Assembly: GCA_043789035.1 (NCBI GenBank)
Contig: JAYWIG010000145.1
Location: 1 to 52,512, forward strand
From: JAYWIG01 sp043789035
Lineage (GTDB): Bacteria; Pseudomonadota; Gammaproteobacteria; Burkholderiales; Burkholderiaceae_E
Length of the DNA stretch: 52,512 nucleotides
Direction of reading: 5' to 3'
The notes beneath the pieces were generated by a model, which saw only the letters and a program-made list of their open reading frames with translations, made no database searches and had not been told where the DNA came from. Of the stretch, positions 8,944-16,351 are shown in pieces. A program made the translations under genes and the position numbers. Numbering within the stretch: the stretch's first letter is position 1; each line of letters opens with the position of its first letter.

Positions 8944-9498
8944 ATGAGATCAATCTGCACAAAACAAATTGTTATTTCTTTGGCAATGCTCACTTCGCTC
9001 GGCGCGGCTGCAACTGCGGCCCAAGCTCAGGAAGTTGCTCGAGTGGTGTCTCTTACTCCGAACATCCGGCAGGTGCAAACACCCAAACTGGTATGCACTT
9101 TTGATGCTTACAAAAATCAGACTTGCTCGAATCAAGTCATTACTCAAAACGTTAACGATGGCTATAACGTTGTTTATGAATACCAGGGGCGCTTATTCAC
9201 GATGTTCAGCGCGATCGACCCGGGCCCGTATATTCAATTGAGCGTGGCTCAACTTGGCTATGTGGCACCAGCGACTACCTACGTGCAACCGGCACCATTA
9301 TATAGCCCTGATTATGGCCCAACTTACGCTCAACCCACCTACCCTGTAACCGCCTACGCGCCAGTCATTGTGAGGCCCTATGGCTATGGTTATGGATACG
9401 CTCCTCGCCCTGTGGTGGTGATTCGAGGAGGCAGCTTCCACGGTGGCCATCACGGATACTCCAATGGGCACCATGGCGGGCGTGGGCATTATCGATGA
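8944..9498 (+). CDS. Secreted protein with Pro/Tyr- and Gly/His-rich C-terminus, function unknown
   Basis: Protein of 184 residues. I chose ATG 8944, not the upstream TTG 8932, because GGAGA at 8934-8938 lies 5 nt before it. The N-terminus is a clear signal peptide (basic MRSICTK, hydrophobic core, predicted cleavage after AQA near residue 29). A compact region of about 70 residues follows with two cysteines (CTFDAYKNQTC), then a Tyr/Pro-rich stretch (YAQPTYP type repeats) and a C-terminal tail rich in Gly, Tyr and His (GGHHGY, GHHGGRGHYR). The His-rich tail could bind metal; that is inference. Probably periplasmic or surface exposed. The stop codon runs straight into a terminator hairpin. 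Confidence 0.8.
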   Translation: MRSICTKQIVISLAMLTSLGAAATAAQAQEVARVVSLTPNIRQVQTPKLVCTFDAYKNQTCSNQVITQNVNDGYNVVYEYQGRLFTMFSAIDPGPYIQLSVAQLGYVAPATTYVQPAPLYSPDYGPTYAQPTYPVTAYAPVIVRPYGYGYGYAPRPVVVIRGGSFHGGHHGYSNGHHGGRGHYR

Positions 9499-9499
9499 A

Positions 9500-9523
9500 A
9501 AATCCCCGCAGGCGCGGGGATTT
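9500..9523. terminator. Hairpin ending the secreted-protein gene, first repeat copy
   Basis: Stem AAATCCCCGC / GCGGGGATTT with loop AGGC starts within 2 nt of the stop codon at 9496-9498 and is followed by TCTATTTG on the plus strand. The same hairpin recurs at each repeat unit (about 9699-9722 and 9898-9921). Confidence 0.7.
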
Positions 9524-9700
9524 CTATTTGGGGTGGCCGATGAGGGTCGAAGCGGAAATAGGCAAGGCATGCCTTGCCTCGCGTAGACGATGAGCGCTTT
9601 CAAGCGCGAGGCTAGTTAGCCCGCTGGTTGGCCGGTAGGCCAACCCCTTCGAACCCCAAGCGGAAGCCAAACTGTTGGCTCCCTCAGCCAAAATAAAAAA
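9502..9700 (-). repeat. tRNA-His-linked tandem repeat, unit distal to the tRNA
   Basis: One of two complete 199-bp direct repeats downstream of tRNA-His; the hairpin motif starts at 9502, 9701 and 9900, an exact 199-bp period. Compared by eye, this unit differs from its neighbour at about 8 positions (~96% identity). Positions 9529-9551 (minus strand) resemble the last 23 nt of tRNA-His including CCA, with three mismatches. It also contains the 18-bp perfect palindrome GGCAAGGCATGCCTTGCC (9561-9578) and hairpins GCGCTT-TC-AAGCGC and GGCC-GGTA-GGCC. Confidence 0.9.
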
Positions 9701-9899
9701 ATCCCCGCAGGCGCGGGGATTTCTATTTGGGGTGGCTGATGGGGGTCGAAGCGGAAAAAGGCAAGGCATGCCTTGCCCCGCGTAGACGATGAGCGCTTTC
9801 AAGCGCGAGGCTAGTTAGCCCGCCGCGTGGCCGGTAGGCCAACCCCTTCGAACCCCAAGCGGGAGCCAAACTGTTGGCTCCCTCAGCCAAAATAAAAAA
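9701..9899 (-). repeat. tRNA-His-linked tandem repeat, unit proximal to the tRNA
   Basis: Second complete 199-bp unit. Positions 9728-9750 (minus strand) match the 3'-terminal 23 nt of tRNA-His with one mismatch, in the T-loop. The 18-bp palindrome is at 9760-9777. In the minus (tRNA) direction each unit holds a terminator hairpin, a GGCTGAGGGAGCC-type hairpin, a second T-loop-like GGGGTTCGAAGGGG, the palindrome, and then the next tRNA-3'-like segment. Weak minus-strand open frames inside it are by-products of the repeat, not genes. Confidence 0.9.
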
Positions 9900-9921
9900 A
9901 TCCCCGCAGGCGCGGGGATTT
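9894..9921 (-). terminator. Rho-independent terminator of the tRNA-Pro-Arg-His operon
   Basis: On the minus strand AAATCCCCGC-GCCT-GCGGGGATTT is followed by a run of Ts (the A run 9894-9900 on the plus strand). It lies 6 nt beyond the CCA end of tRNA-His: a textbook intrinsic terminator. Confidence 0.88.
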
Positions 9922-9949
9922 CTATTTGGGGTGGCTGATGGGGTTCGAA
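9900..9949 (-). repeat. Partial third repeat merging into the real tRNA-His 3' end
   Basis: The third copy consists of the terminator hairpin plus the genuine 3' part of tRNA-His up to about the T-loop, where similarity to the other units ends. It shows that the repeat unit boundary lies at TTCGA within the tRNA T-loop. Confidence 0.85.
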
Positions 9950-10002
9950 CCCACGACAACAGGAATCACAATCCTGGACTCTACCACTGAGCTACAACCA
10001 CC
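9927..10002 (-). tRNA. tRNA-His (anticodon GTG)
   Basis: Minus-strand cloverleaf. Acceptor GTGGTTG pairs with CAGCCAC, with an extra 5' G (position -1, at 10002) opposite discriminator C, the hallmark of histidine tRNA. D-arm AGCTCAGTGGTAGAG; anticodon stem-loop CAGGATTGTGATTCCTG with anticodon GTG; T-arm with GGTTCGAACCC. CCA is encoded (9929-9927). Last gene of a three-tRNA cluster; its 3' end is copied in the downstream repeats. Confidence 0.98.
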
Positions 10003-10015
10003 ATTGATCTTCAAT

Positions 10016-10092
<77 letters not shown>

Positions 10093-10127
10093 AGACTCTT
10101 TTGTCTTACTTGGCAAACCGAAAATAT

Positions 10128-10204
10128 TGGTCGGGGTAGGAAGATTCGAACTTCCGGCCTCCTGCTCCCAAAGCAGGCGCTATACCAGGCTAAGCTATAC
10201 CCCG
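10128..10204 (-). tRNA. tRNA-Pro (anticodon TGG)
   Basis: Minus strand, 77 nt. Acceptor CGGGGTA pairs with TACCCCG; anticodon stem CCTGC/GCAGG with loop TTTGGGA, anticodon TGG; T-loop AGTTCGAATC. CCA is encoded. First gene of the cluster; a TATAAT box ends 9 nt upstream. Confidence 0.97.
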
Positions 10205-10240
10205 AAGACTTAGATTATAGCGCAGGTAGAAAATCTGCGC
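10204..10240 (-). promoter_or_regulatory. Promoter of the tRNA-Pro-Arg-His operon with overlapping inverted repeat
   Basis: Minus strand: GCTATAAT (-10 hexamer at 10219-10214) followed by CTAAGTCTTC, so transcription would start near 10207, just before tRNA-Pro. The initial sequence AAG-T-CTT matches the AARNCTT signature seen at rpsP, rplS and rpmE2. An inverted repeat GCGCAG (10220-10225) / CTGCGC (10235-10240) lies exactly between the -35 and -10 positions. No consensus -35 is visible (TGGCGC at 17-bp spacing). Confidence 0.65.
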
Positions 10241-10272
10241 CATTCGCGAGCTTCATGCGTCGAATTGGTGGC

Positions 10273-11607
10273 CTAAGCAATCGCTTCCGCAAGCCGCTTT
10301 GCCATGACATCGGCTTGCGTTTGAGTCTTGGCTTCGACCATGAATCGAAGTAAAGGCTCGGTACCAGATGCACGAATCAAAATGCGACCATCGTCACCCA
10401 ATTCTGACTCAACATCGTGTTGAGTTTGTTGTAACCCGACGTGGGTTTTCCAATCGAAATCCTTAGTCACCGTGACATTAATTAATCGCTGCGGGAAGAG
10501 CTGCAACTCACGCAACAAATCTGCCAACTGCAACCCACTGCGCTTAATAGCGGCGAGGATTTGTAGCGCACTAATCGTGGCATCGCCGGTCGTATGACAA
10601 TCGAGTGCGAGAATATGGCCAGAGCTTTCACCGCCGTACAACCAACCACGTTCTTGTAACTGCTCAAGCACGTAGCGATCACCGACCTTTGCCCTGGCGA
10701 AGCCGACACCAAGCTTTTTAAACGCCTGTTCAAGTGCTAAGTTACTCATAAGGGTACCTACAGCGCCACCGACATGTGATTGGGCATGTCGATCTTTCAC
10801 CAGCACGTAAAGCAACTCATCGCCGTTGTAGATTCGACCGCTGGCGTCAACCATGATCAGCCGATCGGCATCCCCATCAAGTGCAATCCCTAAATCGGCA
10901 TGGTTTTCAAGCACGGCTTTACGAAGTGTTTCCGGGTGGGTAGCGCCAACATTGAGATTAATGTTCAAGCCATCTGGTTTATTGCCGATGGCAATCACCT
11001 CGGCACCTAATTCATGAAACACATGTGGTGCAGTTTCATACGCTGCGCCATTGGCGCAATCGAGCACGATTTTCATGCCACGCAAATCCAAATCATCCGG
11101 AAATGTGCTTTTACAAAACTCGACATAACGGCCTGCGGCATCTTCCATTCGGCGAACACGGCCTAGTTTGTCGGAAGTCGTACAGCCTAATGGGCTATCA
11201 AGCGTGGTTTCAATTTCTAGCTCTGTTTGATCTGGTAACTTATTGCCGTCTGCAGAAAAGAATTTAATACCGTTATCGTAATAAGGGTTGTGCGAGGCAC
11301 TAATCACGAGGCCGGCTGATAGGCGCAGTGCACGGGTTAAGTAAGCCACGGCCGGAGTCGGAATGGGGCCAGTCTTTACAACATCGACACCTGCGGATGT
11401 AAAGCCTGCTTCTAATGCAGCCTCCAGCAAGTAACCAGAAATACGGGTGTCTTTACCAATCAGCACACTGGGGCGTTGCCCGAGCGAGCGACGGCTTTGC
11501 AAAACGATGCCTGCAGCATAACCCAAGCGCATGACGAAATCTGGCGTAATTGGTGATTTACCAACTTCACCACGAATGCCATCAGTACCGAAATATTTAC
11601 GAGACAT
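10273..11607 (-). CDS. glmM: Phosphoglucosamine mutase
   Basis: Converts glucosamine 6-phosphate to glucosamine 1-phosphate for UDP-GlcNAc, peptidoglycan and LPS. It is 444 residues, the normal length. Features: FGTDGIRG at residues 6-13, phosphoserine loop SASHNP with the catalytic serine at residue 105, metal loop DGDADR near 245, and a C-terminal phosphate-binding ASGTEP. I used ATG 11607, since GGAAG at 11613-11617 lies 5 nt upstream; an in-frame TTG 12 nt earlier is less likely. Last gene of the conserved rlmE-ftsH-folP-glmM cluster. Confidence 0.97.
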   Translation of the reverse strand: MSRKYFGTDGIRGEVGKSPITPDFVMRLGYAAGIVLQSRRSLGQRPSVLIGKDTRISGYLLEAALEAGFTSAGVDVVKTGPIPTPAVAYLTRALRLSAGLVISASHNPYYDNGIKFFSADGNKLPDQTELEIETTLDSPLGCTTSDKLGRVRRMEDAAGRYVEFCKSTFPDDLDLRGMKIVLDCANGAAYETAPHVFHELGAEVIAIGNKPDGLNINLNVGATHPETLRKAVLENHADLGIALDGDADRLIMVDASGRIYNGDELLYVLVKDRHAQSHVGGAVGTLMSNLALEQAFKKLGVGFARAKVGDRYVLEQLQERGWLYGGESSGHILALDCHTTGDATISALQILAAIKRSGLQLADLLRELQLFPQRLINVTVTKDFDWKTHVGLQQTQHDVESELGDDGRILIRASGTEPLLRFMVEAKTQTQADVMAKRLAEAIA

Positions 11608-11657
11608 GACCACTTCCAATCTATCAATCTAATCTTGTATATAGGCAACTTGCCGAT

Positions 11658-12527
11658 TTAAACCGCTAGTGCCTGCCAAACTTTCAACGCATCAACTGTT
11701 GCCGCTACATCATGCACTCGCACAATGTTGGCCCCGTGTTGCACCGCTGCGATAGCTCCGACCACGCTACCAACCATCCGTTCATTCGGGGCTTTACCTG
11801 TTAACGCACCAATCAGCGACTTACGGGACAGGCCAACCAAAGTCGCGACCGGAAACGGCAATCCAGAAACCAAATCTTTCAATTGTTGAATAAGCTGCAC
11901 GTTATGTTCAACGGTTTTACCAAACCCAATACCCGGATCGAAAACAATTCTTTGCGGTGCAATACCTACGTCAATAAGCTCCTTGTAGGTAAGGTAGAAA
12001 AATTCTTGAACTTCAGCGACCACACTCCGATAAGCGGGCGCGTCTTGCATCGTCAACGGTTCACCTTGCATATGCATTGCACATAAAGCAACAGCACGGC
12101 TCGATTTTGCCATTAAAACCGCCTTTTTCGACTTTGCCGAACGAAAACCTGCCACATCATTAATCATATCGACGCCAAGGTCGATAACCTTTTGCATCAC
12201 CTCTGGGTGCCTAGTGTCTACCGAAATAGGTACTTGTAGATCTATCAGCGCAGCCAAAACTGGCAATAATCGCCCTAATTCTTCGGCAACGGTAATCGAG
12301 GCTGAGCCAGGCCGAGTCGATTCAGCACCAACGTCAAGAATATCTGCGCCCTCCTCAATCAACCGACGGGCGTGGGCTATTGCTGCCGTCGGATCGTTAT
12401 AGCGGCCCTCGGCCTGAAACGAATCCGGGGTAACGTTCACAATGCCCATAACCAATGGTTTGCTCAAGGGCAAAACAAAACGGCCACACGTTAATGTGGC
12501 CGCTATTCGCGAGGGCAACGAATTCAT
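11658..12527 (-). CDS. folP: Dihydropteroate synthase
   Basis: Condenses p-aminobenzoate with dihydropterin pyrophosphate to form dihydropteroate in folate synthesis; the target of sulfonamides. It is 289 residues from ATG 12527. Signatures: GIVNVTPDSF near residue 30, the ADILDVGAESTRPG loop near 60-73, DxxxxRHPE near 107, NDVAGF near 125, and a C-terminal VRVHD. It starts 25 nt after the ftsH stop and ends about 50 nt before glmM, the usual betaproteobacterial order. Confidence 0.97.
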   Translation of the reverse strand: MNSLPSRIAATLTCGRFVLPLSKPLVMGIVNVTPDSFQAEGRYNDPTAAIAHARRLIEEGADILDVGAESTRPGSASITVAEELGRLLPVLAALIDLQVPISVDTRHPEVMQKVIDLGVDMINDVAGFRSAKSKKAVLMAKSSRAVALCAMHMQGEPLTMQDAPAYRSVVAEVQEFFYLTYKELIDVGIAPQRIVFDPGIGFGKTVEHNVQLIQQLKDLVSGLPFPVATLVGLSRKSLIGALTGKAPNERMVGSVVGAIAAVQHGANIVRVHDVAATVDALKVWQALAV

Positions 12528-12552
12528 TGCCAAGCTTTAGGTAGTTAGGAGC

Positions 12553-14496
12553 TTACGGCGCAGCAGGTGCGTTCGTTGGCTCTACAGGTGGCTCAACTGG
12601 CGTAGCGGTTGCTGGAGCGCTAGGCGTAGAGGAGTCACTACCTCCAGAGCCACTAGATTTGCCAGCCTCGCGAGGTGGGCGTGGTGGCTTGCCTGCCATG
12701 ATGTCATTGATCTGATCAGCATCAATAGTTTCGAAATCCAGCAAAGCTTTCGCCATCGCATGCATTTTGTCGGCGTTATCCTCGATCAACTTGCGTGCCA
12801 GCGCATATTGCTCATCGATAATTTTGCGAACTTCACCATCAACTTCTTGCATAGTGTGCTCAGAAACGTTGGTGGTTTTAGTAACCGAACGACCTAAGAA
12901 TACTTCGCCTTCATTTTCAGCGTAAACCATAGGCCCGAGCTTCTCGCTCATACCATAGCGGGTCACCATATCGCGAGCGATACGAGTCGCACGTTCGAAA
13001 TCATTGGATGCGCCAGTGGTCATTTGATTCATGAACACTTCTTCAGCGATACGGCCACCAAACAGCATGGCGATTTGATTCAACATAAACTCTTTGTCAT
13101 ATGAGTACTTGTCCTTTTCAGGCAAGCTCATCGTTACACCTAAGGCGCGCCCGCGAGGAATGATTGTGACCTTGTGTACTGGGTCGCACTTCGGCAACAA
13201 TTTACCAATCAATGCATGGCCAGACTCATGGTACGCCGTGTTTTTCTTTTCTTCGTCGTCCATCACCATCGTGCGGCGCTCTGCACCCATGATGATTTTG
13301 TCTTTGGCCTTTTCAAAGTCATTCATATCGACCAAGCGACCATTACGGCGGGCAGCGAACAATGCGGCTTCGTTCACAAGGTTGGCAAGGTCGGCGCCAG
13401 ACATACCTGGTGTACCGCGGGCAAGAATTTCGCCTTTTACGTCAGACGCAATTGGCACCTTACGCATATGAACGTTCAAAATTTGCTCACGGCCACGAAT
13501 ATCAGGCAACGGCACGATCACTTGACGGTCGAAGCGACCTGGACGTAAAAGCGCAGGGTCGAGTACGTCTGGACGATTGGTTGCAGCGATCACGATGACG
13601 CCTTGGCCAGTCTCGAAACCGTCCATCTCAACCAACATCTGGTTTAGAGTTTGCTCGCGCTCATCGTTTCCACCGCCGAGGCCCGCTCCGCGTTGGCGGC
13701 CAACAGCGTCGATCTCATCAATGAAGATAATGCAAGGGGCCTGCTTCTTAGCATTCTCGAACATGTCGCGAACACGGGCAGCACCGACACCGACAAACAT
13801 CTCCACGAAGTCTGAACCGGATATAGCAAAGAATGGAACCTTAGCCTCGCCAGCAATGGCTTTTGCTAACAAAGTTTTACCAGTACCTGGAGAACCAACC
13901 ATCAGCACGCCACGGGGAATGCGACCACCAAGCTTTTGGAATTTCGTTGGGTCACGCAGGAAATCGACTAATTCAGATACGTCTTCTTTGGCTTCATCAC
14001 AACCAGCAACGTCGGCGAAAGTCGTAGTGTTCGTAGTTTCGTCGAGCAATTTAGCCCTAGATTTACCAAAGGAGAAGGCCCCCCCCTTGCCGCCGCCCTG
14101 CATTTGGCGCATGAAAAACACCCAAACACCTATGAGCAACAACATCGGGAACCAGGACACAAAGATATTCAGCAACAAGGATTGCTCTTCGCGCTGCTTG
14201 ACCTCGAACTTCACGCCGCTTTTCACAAGATCGCCGATCAAGCCACGGTCCAAATAAGTACCCACGGTACGGAACTTCTTATCGTCTGAGGTCGTCGCAA
14301 CAATTTCTGCGGTGCCGCCCGCTTCTTGTATCAGAACGTTTTTCACTCGCCCTGAACGAACTTCTTCAAGGAAGTCCGAATAGGCAACAAGGCCTGACGA
14401 CCCGCCAGTAGCACGCGTTTCAAACTGCTTAAATACAGTGAAAAGCACTACGGCGATCACCACCCAGATGGCGGCTTTAGAAAACATATTGTTCAA
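12553..14496 (-). CDS. ftsH: ATP-dependent zinc metalloprotease FtsH
   Basis: Membrane-anchored AAA+ protease that degrades misfolded membrane proteins and regulators such as LpxC or sigma-32 in relatives. It is 647 residues. Two membrane helices (about 8-22 and 110-128) flank a periplasmic domain. Walker A GSPGTGKT 201-208, Walker B IIFIDEID 256-263, second region of homology about 306-325, zinc motif HESGH 423-427. The tail is rich in Pro, Ser and Ala. The TTG start is supported: AGGAG lies 7 nt upstream of it, whereas the ATG three codons later would be 16 nt away. A 150-bp gap separates it from rlmE. Confidence 0.98.
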   Translation of the reverse strand: MNNMFSKAAIWVVIAVVLFTVFKQFETRATGGSSGLVAYSDFLEEVRSGRVKNVLIQEAGGTAEIVATTSDDKKFRTVGTYLDRGLIGDLVKSGVKFEVKQREEQSLLLNIFVSWFPMLLLIGVWVFFMRQMQGGGKGGAFSFGKSRAKLLDETTNTTTFADVAGCDEAKEDVSELVDFLRDPTKFQKLGGRIPRGVLMVGSPGTGKTLLAKAIAGEAKVPFFAISGSDFVEMFVGVGAARVRDMFENAKKQAPCIIFIDEIDAVGRQRGAGLGGGNDEREQTLNQMLVEMDGFETGQGVIVIAATNRPDVLDPALLRPGRFDRQVIVPLPDIRGREQILNVHMRKVPIASDVKGEILARGTPGMSGADLANLVNEAALFAARRNGRLVDMNDFEKAKDKIIMGAERRTMVMDDEEKKNTAYHESGHALIGKLLPKCDPVHKVTIIPRGRALGVTMSLPEKDKYSYDKEFMLNQIAMLFGGRIAEEVFMNQMTTGASNDFERATRIARDMVTRYGMSEKLGPMVYAENEGEVFLGRSVTKTTNVSEHTMQEVDGEVRKIIDEQYALARKLIEDNADKMHAMAKALLDFETIDADQINDIMAGKPPRPPREAGKSSGSGGSDSSTPSAPATATPVEPPVEPTNAPAAP

Positions 14497-14646
14497 GAAG
14501 TGGCTCCTAAGATTGCTAGAGGGAATGCCTCTAACTTTTCATAATTGTTCAATTTTACTGTTATTGGGCAAAGCATGAACAAAAACAAGTGCAAGCCCCT
14601 TTAGAAAAACCGATAAACGTATTTAAATTTGGTGTCGAATTTCGGG

Positions 14647-15297
14647 CTAGGCAGAAGGTTTGTGTTTTAAGCCACGCCCTAAAAGGTAGGTTTCAGCTGA
14701 TTTATCTCTCGAAGACTTGGGTTTTCGAGGGGCAACTTGAACAAAATTAGCTTTAAATAGATCGACAATCTGACTGTAGCCTCCTCCGTGAAAGCACTTC
14801 ACTAATAAAACCCCATTAGGCTTAAGGTGATCACGGGCGAATTGCACAGCCAATTCAATCAAATCACTCATTCGGGCTGCGTCCGAAATGCCAATGCCTG
14901 AAAGATTCGGTGCCATGTCAGACACGACAAGATCAACTTTATTGCCTTCCAGTTGAGTTTCGAGCTGTTCGTACACATCAGCTTCCCGAAAGTCACCCAG
15001 AATGAAGTCAACATCAGCAATTGGCTCCATCGGTAGCAGATCAAGCGCAATAATCTTGCCAAAAATGCCCTGCTCGCCCGGCCTAGCGAGCTTTTCGCGC
15101 AACACCTGTGACCAAGCACCGGGAGTGGAACCTAAATCGACTGCGACTATCCCTGGTTTGATCAATTTGTCCTGTTCGTCAATTTCCCGAAGCTTAAAAG
15201 CGGCGCGGGCGCGGTAGCCGTGTTTTTGCGCCAATTTCACATAAGGATCATTTATGTGGTTGGCTAACCAATTGGCATTAAATTTATTCTTGCTCAC
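14647..15297 (-). CDS. rlmE: 23S rRNA (uridine-2552-2'-O)-methyltransferase RlmE
   Basis: Heat-shock-linked SAM-dependent methyltransferase that modifies U2552 in the A-loop of 23S rRNA. It is 216 residues. The catalytic K-D-K-E set is visible: Lys in AAFKLREID, Asp in VVSDMAPNLSG, Lys in LLVKCFHGGGY, Glu in SAETYLLGRG; the SAM loop is VDLGSTPGAWSQ. The start is GTG 15297; no in-frame ATG exists near the conserved N-terminus, and no Shine-Dalgarno is visible. The divergent yhbY start is only 16 bp away. Confidence 0.97.
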   Translation of the reverse strand: MSKNKFNANWLANHINDPYVKLAQKHGYRARAAFKLREIDEQDKLIKPGIVAVDLGSTPGAWSQVLREKLARPGEQGIFGKIIALDLLPMEPIADVDFILGDFREADVYEQLETQLEGNKVDLVVSDMAPNLSGIGISDAARMSDLIELAVQFARDHLKPNGVLLVKCFHGGGYSQIVDLFKANFVQVAPRKPKSSRDKSAETYLLGRGLKHKPSA

Positions 15298-15313
15298 GTT
15301 CTACAATGGCGGT

Positions 15314-15880
15314 ATGAACGCCACTACTCCATTTTTATTAGCAGCTATGCCAAGCCTGCCACTCAACTCAGCTGATCGCAAAGAGCTTAAAGCGAGTGCC
15401 CATCATTTGAACCCAGTCGTGATTATCGGCGATAAGGGCTTAACACCCGGTGTGATGAAAGAAATTGCCGGCGCGCTCAAGGCGCACGCTCTTATCAAAA
15501 TCAAAGTTATGGGTGACGATAGAGACGCACGCAAACTGATGCTCGAGCAAATCACCACTGCACTACATTGCGGTGCAGTACAAAGCATAGGCAAACAACT
15601 GGTTGTTTATAAACCTAAACCACAAGCCAAACCAAAAGAGCATCTGCCAAAGAAAATGGCGGCTGATGGCCTTACTGAGAAGCCTCGTAAGCGCTTCTCA
15701 ACGCCAAGAAAAGTGGAAGAGGAGAAAAAACCTTTTCGTTATACCGAAGGTTATCGCGAGCCGTTCTTTGAAGAGCCGACTCGCCCGGGTAGAGCTCCGC
15801 GCTTAGGCTCTCGCACCCCAACATTCGGCGCACGCCCGCCTAGAGCGGCAAAACCGCCTACAGGTAGCGGACGTCGATAA
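15314..15880 (+). CDS. yhbY: YhbY/CRM-domain RNA-binding protein
   Basis: RNA-binding protein with one CRM domain, associated with pre-50S ribosome assembly. The domain covers about residues 20-110 from ATG 15314, with the GxxG motif in IIGDKGLTPGV. Unlike the ~97-residue E. coli protein, it has a basic, disordered C-terminal tail of about 75 residues rich in Lys, Arg and Pro. Start uncertain: ATG 15314 lies 7 nt after a TACAAT box (15302-15307) and would be leaderless; ATG 15347 (MPSLPLNS) fits the E. coli N-terminus better. Divergent from rlmE; its 3' end overlaps the convergent greA by 23 bp. Confidence 0.88.
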   Translation: MNATTPFLLAAMPSLPLNSADRKELKASAHHLNPVVIIGDKGLTPGVMKEIAGALKAHALIKIKVMGDDRDARKLMLEQITTALHCGAVQSIGKQLVVYKPKPQAKPKEHLPKKMAADGLTEKPRKRFSTPRKVEEEKKPFRYTEGYREPFFEEPTRPGRAPRLGSRTPTFGARPPRAAKPPTGSGRR

Positions 15881-16334
15881 TTTCATATTCGCGAACACCA
15901 CCGGGAGCTTTTACCTCGGTTACATCACCCGGGCTCTTACCGATTAAGCTACGCGCCAGCGGGCTAGAAATTGAAATCTTGTGCACCTTAATGTCGGCTT
16001 CATCTTCGCCAACAATTTGGTAAGTAACTTTCAAGCCTGACTCTAAATCCTCCATCTCAACCGTTGCACCAAAAACGACTCGACCTTCGGCATTTACGCT
16101 AGTTGGGTCAATTATTTGCGCATTCGATAGCTTGGAATCGATCTCGGCGATACGGCCTTCAATAAAACCTTGACGCTCACGCGCTGCATCATACTCAGCA
16201 TTTTCAGACAAATCGCCCTGCGCACGCGCCTCAGCGATTGCAGTAATGACATTAGGGCGATCAACGGTTTTTAAACGGTGTAACTCGTCTCGCAACATGT
16301 CGGCACCAAGAACGGTAATTGGAATTGTAGGCAT
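15858..16334 (-). CDS. greA: Transcription elongation factor GreA
   Basis: Binds the RNA polymerase secondary channel and stimulates cleavage of backtracked RNA. It is 158 residues, the standard length. The N-terminal coiled coil ends in the acidic tip with GDLSENAEYDAAR (near residues 40-52, Asp and Glu essential), and the C-terminal FKBP-like domain has the SPLARSLIGKSPGD signature. It lies 17 nt downstream of carB on the same strand. Its stop overlaps the end of convergent yhbY. Confidence 0.98.
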   Translation of the reverse strand: MPTIPITVLGADMLRDELHRLKTVDRPNVITAIAEARAQGDLSENAEYDAARERQGFIEGRIAEIDSKLSNAQIIDPTSVNAEGRVVFGATVEMEDLESGLKVTYQIVGEDEADIKVHKISISSPLARSLIGKSPGDVTEVKAPGGVREYEIIDVRYL

Positions 16335-16351
16335 ATCAGTTAGAGCTTTTT

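Noticed and set aside
9502..9949. CRISPR array or integration site (att duplication of a tRNA 3' end)
   Set aside because: Units are long, directly abutting and without spacers; there is no integrase, cas gene or foreign cargo between the tRNA-3' copies.
9298..9959. Three similar minus-strand open frames (for example 9524-9802) with shared peptides such as PNRNPRACGDFF
   Set aside because: They are readings of the 199-bp repeats, which are not a multiple of three; they contain terminator hairpins and a tRNA-like segment and have no ribosome sites.
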